NCBI GenBank assembly: GCA_023052935.1
Contig: CM041292.1
Span: forward strand, 38,384,639 to 38,448,638
DNA: 64,000 nucleotides
From: Piezodorus guildinii
Taxonomy: Eukaryota; Arthropoda; Insecta; Hemiptera; Pentatomidae
Direction of reading: 5' to 3'
In this document: piece by piece, positions 60,933 through 64,000 of the stretch
Layout of the letters: each line of letters starts with the position of its first letter
Numbering within the stretch: position 1 is the first letter of the stretch
Position numbers and translations under genes: made by a program
The notes under the pieces: model-generated
The model's database searches: none
The model's input: only the letters and a program-made list of their open reading frames with translations
What the model was told of the DNA's origin: nothing

Positions 60933-61823
60933 ACTTTCACTTACTATATATAGTAAGGGGAAGTATTGCGATCTTGAAAATTTTCGAATTCCAGTTTTCA
61001 ACGGAAATACACGTTTTAGGGTCCCCTGAGTCCAAATAACCAAGTCCCGCAAAAAGATGTGTGTGTGTGTGTGTGGTAACTCCCGGGCGGAAACGGTAAG
61101 TCCTATGAAACTGAAATTTCATATTTAAGACAACTATACGCCCGAGACGTGACAAAACTTTTTTCATCAAAATGAGCTTACCAGAAGAGGCACTTTATAC
61201 CATGCATTTTGCACCTTTTTTCGATTTTCTCGAAAACGGTTCCGACGATTTTGATTAAACTCGCTATATCGATGTAAAATTTAATGGGCTTTAATATCAT
61301 GTAGGTTTTATTCTGATTGAAATGGTCTGACAGGGCTTAAATGCCGATATTTTAAATTTTCTTCCCCTAAAGTACCTTTAATTTTGTAGATTCAATAAAA
61401 ATAACTATATTATCTTGTTAACGCTGATGAAAAACAGCTAAATATATAAATTGAATAAATTCGATACCCAACTAAAGGAGGAAAACAGAAAAAAAATTTA
61501 CAATGCAACTTTTTATTTTAGAACATAAGAGCAGTAACATACATGTATGATATACCGTTGGAAAGTTAAAGATTTTAGAAAAAATATTATCTCATACACA
61601 AGCTTTTAAAAGTTAATAGAGAGTGATGAAATAAACATAAAACTAACTGATTATTTTAGATAATAATATAATAGATTTTTTAATAAAACACACGTTTTTT
61701 AGAAATTCCATTTAACCAATTCTTTAATGGTTTTACTCATTTTGATCTCTTACTGTATTTGAAAATTCTTTAATCGATTTCAAAAACGGAGGTAAGTGAA
61801 AGTCGTGTGTTGCCCGCACCAGA
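60933..61823 (-). mobile_element. Helentron/HINE-like element, full length (891 bp)
   Basis: The left edge ACTTTCACTTACTATATATA folds on TATAGTAAGGGGAAGT. The right edge is GAGGTAAGTGAAAGTCGTGT followed by GTTGCCCGCACCAGA. A pure GT microsatellite of about 14 bases lies near 61059-61072. It is one of the best-preserved copies and sits just inside the left TIR of the 2.7 kb element. Confidence 0.7.
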
Positions 61824-61859
61824 TTTTTTATATTGTTTAAACAATTATAAATCGAGGAT

Positions 61860-63280
61860 GGTCCTTTCAGACGTGGAGCAACACCAAGTGTTGTCTTCAA
61901 ATGGATAAGAACAACGTTATTTACAACAGGCGTAGTGGACGGAATGGAAGAATTTTGTCGAGTTTCTTTTAAATCATCATACCAGCACACTGACGCTAGT
62001 GATAGCAGAATAAATGAAGATTCTTCAGCAGTAAATAAAATTTTAGATTTTTTTAATATTCTCAACCCCTATCCAGATGTACCGGAACTAATAGAGTGTC
62101 CACAGGAATTATAGGCAAGTAAACTATTGATTGTTATAAAGCATTTGAAATAGGAATTAATTGAAGAGAAATGAAAGGTTTAAACTTTAAACATATAAAA
62201 ATGGCAATTAAAGATACAACTAAATCTTTATTGAGCACGAACAGTAAAATTAAAGTTAATAATACTGAAGTAGCTGTAGATCCAAATTTTCCAACGCTTA
62301 TGCTTTATGAGAAAGAGTAATGATGGACTTTGTCAATATTTTAACTATGAGCTGGCTCCCTATCCTCTTTCGCTTTTTGTAACACTGGAATGAGAAAAAC
62401 AACGAAATCAACGCTTTACGATATTTTTTAACAACATGTGAAACGGATGTTACAGTTAAGATGTTTTTACATTATCGATGGTGGTTGTTACTGTATAGAT
62501 CAAAATGAGAAAAAAAATCAAAAGTTTATGGGTATTTTTCAACAGTATATTAGATATTTAAGTAATAACTTTAATATCAACGTCAAAGTTGTTTTTGATG
62601 GATACAATAATGATGGAAATAAAGCGTCCGAGGGAATTGCAGATATATTAGTAATACTTTAATCGACAATTTGTTTGAAGAAGATATGCCTCTGAATACA
62701 AGTAAAGAGAATTTTTTAGGAAACAGCCAAAATAAAACTAGATTTATAAATCTTTTCTACGAAAAATTGGCTGAAAATAATATTGAATGGAGTCAAGCAG
62801 AAAGTGATGCAGATCATTTATTTACAATCAGCTCTTGATAGTTCCTTTCATGATGTGTTCGTTGTTGCGGAGCACATTGATGGCTTAAGCACCTGATGAC
62901 ATAGAAATATTTTTCTTAAAGCCAGACAAAAATAATGGTTTGCAACGAGTTTATTCAACAAATGAATATTTTACTAACATATATCCATTATTACCAAAAA
63001 TCATCTCTCATTCATTCATGCATTAACTGGATGTGATACTACATCTACTTTTTATAATAAGGTAAAAATTAATTTTATAAACTTTTTTAATAATAATCAG
63101 AAATTACGTGCAGCAGCTGAAACTTTTAAGATTCAAGAACAAAGTGAGGGAATTATTTTTAATGGAGGTATTTATAGTATTCCCACCATGTATGGTGCTA
63201 AAACTGCCAAAAACTTGAATGAACTAAGATACAAGCGTTTTATACCATTAGCTTCAAAAGAATTCTCAACGGTCAACTAA
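61860..63280 (+). pseudogene. Broken gene of the GCDTTS-motif family carried by the TIR element
   Basis: Plus-strand fragments in three frames, in order: RRGATPSVVFKWIRTTLF and SSYQHTDASDSRINEDSS (about 61870-62010); GLNFKHIKMAIKDTTKSL; VDPNFPTLMLYEKE; NIKVVFDGYNND-like VKVVFDGYNNDGNKASEG (62585-62640); DMPLNTSKENFLGNSQNKTR; WSQAESDADHLF; then YSTNEYFTNIYPLLPKI, HALTGCDTTSTFYNKVK (63022-63070) and LNELRYKRFIPLASKEF at the end (about 63220-63265). This order (VVFDGY, DMPL..KFL, AE.DAD, HA..GCDTTS, LR..RF) is one I recall from a multi-copy family annotated as uncharacterised in many animals, possibly PIN-like. At least five frameshifts or stops break this copy. Confidence 0.6.
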
Positions 63281-63549
63281 TTATATCCACTATGATGATA
63301 AATTGAAATAGTTGCTTGTTTTATATTTTTGTTTAGTTTAAATAAAAAATAATGAAGCGAAACATTTTTCCTATTTAATAAACATACATATTGTTTAAAC
63401 AATATAAATAATTATTTCCCCCCTTTGAAAGGTTTCTGATTTTGATTAATATAAAAAAAACAAATATTTAAAAAAAAAATGATCAAAATCGGAGCTGTTT
63501 CTGAGGACTTTCTAAGATTGCCTGTTTTATGGCTTCATTGACGCGACTA

Positions 63550-64000
63550 TTGCTTATTTAGAAAAGTACGCAAACGTATTGCTTATTTTAGCTCTTATTT
63601 CTTGTTTAGCAAATGTAGTTCGATTATTAAAAATTGGTACATGCTTCAACATTTGGAGTAGCGTGGTCAAGGAATTCGGCATAGTATTATTTATTCTCAT
63701 TTCAGCCGTGTGGGGTACACCCAGCCTCTATAATGTGGGTACCCAAAGATGTGGGCGGGGTTCCCTAGCAGATTTCAAATATTCTATATTAGTATGAATG
63801 TGTTCATTTTTGTTCATTTATTTATTAATATAGTATATATTTAATTTATAAATTTTGTTATTATATACCTTTATCTTAGTTTTATTTTAAGTAATTTGAC
63901 TTTCCTTTTGCTTGTATTTGAAATATTGTATGAATGTGATTTGTAGTATATTATCATGTCATGAAGAAAATATGTTCGATAAGGAATAACATAAATTGAT
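63550..64000. other. Unassigned DNA at the window end
   Basis: An open plus-strand frame at 63579-63797 encodes a hydrophobic peptide (LILALISCLANVVRLLKIGT) with no recognised family. The remainder is AT-rich. Confidence 0.45.

Larger units (their letters stand above)
60807..63549 (+). mobile_element. 2.7 kb element with long terminal inverted repeats
   Basis: The left TIR (60807-60921) starts TAGTCGCGTCAATGAAGC and runs through AGAAAGTCCTCAGAAACAGC, TCCGATTTTGAT and AAACCTTTCAAAGGGGGG. The right TIR (63418-63549) is its inverted counterpart, with a few indels. TTG on both outer sides (60804-60806, 63550-63552) is a possible 3-bp target duplication. Inside are a Helentron-like copy (60933-61823) and a broken plus-strand gene (about 61860-63280). 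The TIR length and gene content suggest an unusual DNA transposon. Confidence 0.7.

Noticed and set aside
63259..63275. Shared string TTCTCAACGGTCAAC with 37476-37490
   Set aside because: About 15 identical bases at the edge of the Penelope-like insertion and in the TIR element pseudogene; flanks do not align, so it is not evidence of common origin by itself.
63579..63797. Small membrane protein
   Set aside because: Hydrophobic frames are common by chance in AT-rich DNA; there is no start context, homology or neighbouring exon to support it.

Overview
This is a 64 kb piece of an AT-rich eukaryotic nuclear genome, almost certainly an insect and perhaps a hemipteran. The evidence is small exons with GT/AG junctions spread over kilobases, a clip-domain serine protease homologue, a Copia element primed by the anticodon half of initiator tRNA-Met, tRNA-derived SINEs and dense short transposon families. 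The species is not identified. All calls were made by eye from the sequence, and similarity statements rest on motif recognition, not database searches.

Layout. (1) 1230-6219, plus strand: the last five coding exons of a RIN/sprint-type Rab5 exchange factor (VPS9 then Ras-association domain). (2) 8947-17229, minus strand: six exons of a clip-domain serine protease homologue that has lost at least two catalytic residues. Its large intron holds an RTE-like LINE, which is split by a young Copia element lacking reverse transcriptase. A possible signal-peptide exon lies at 22677-22739. (3) 17.9-23.4 kb: SINEs, a hAT-type transposase relic and a 2.3 kb inverted-repeat element (family A) with smaller palindromic MITEs inside it. 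(4) 24592-44422, plus strand: a five-exon gene for a long RS-rich, proline-rich protein with two integrase-type H2C2 zinc-binding modules. Its introns are full of transposons, including a Penelope-like insertion carrying two opposed hammerhead-ribozyme-like motifs inside a jockey-like LINE. The reading frame needs seven single-step corrections. (5) 51036-56328, minus strand: three 3' exons of an unrecognised gene. (6) 60247-60741, plus strand: a short, divergent DENR (SUI1-domain) protein. (7) 60807-63549: a 2.7 kb element with long terminal inverted repeats carrying a broken copy of a multi-copy animal protein family known by its GCDTTS motif.

Interspersed families recur throughout. A Helentron/HINE-like family (about 890 bp, at least nine copies or fragments) has inverted ACTTTCACTTAC / GTAAGTGAAAGT ends and a terminal hairpin. 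SINE-2 (ten copies) and SINE-1 (three copies) have tRNA-like heads. Family A (four copies) has TIRs containing GATTTCCAAAAGGTACTA.

The host genes do not look functionally linked and no operon-like logic is expected. The strongest leads are the H2C2/RS protein, the TIR element carrying the GCDTTS-family gene, and the nested Penelope insertion with ribozyme-like motifs.
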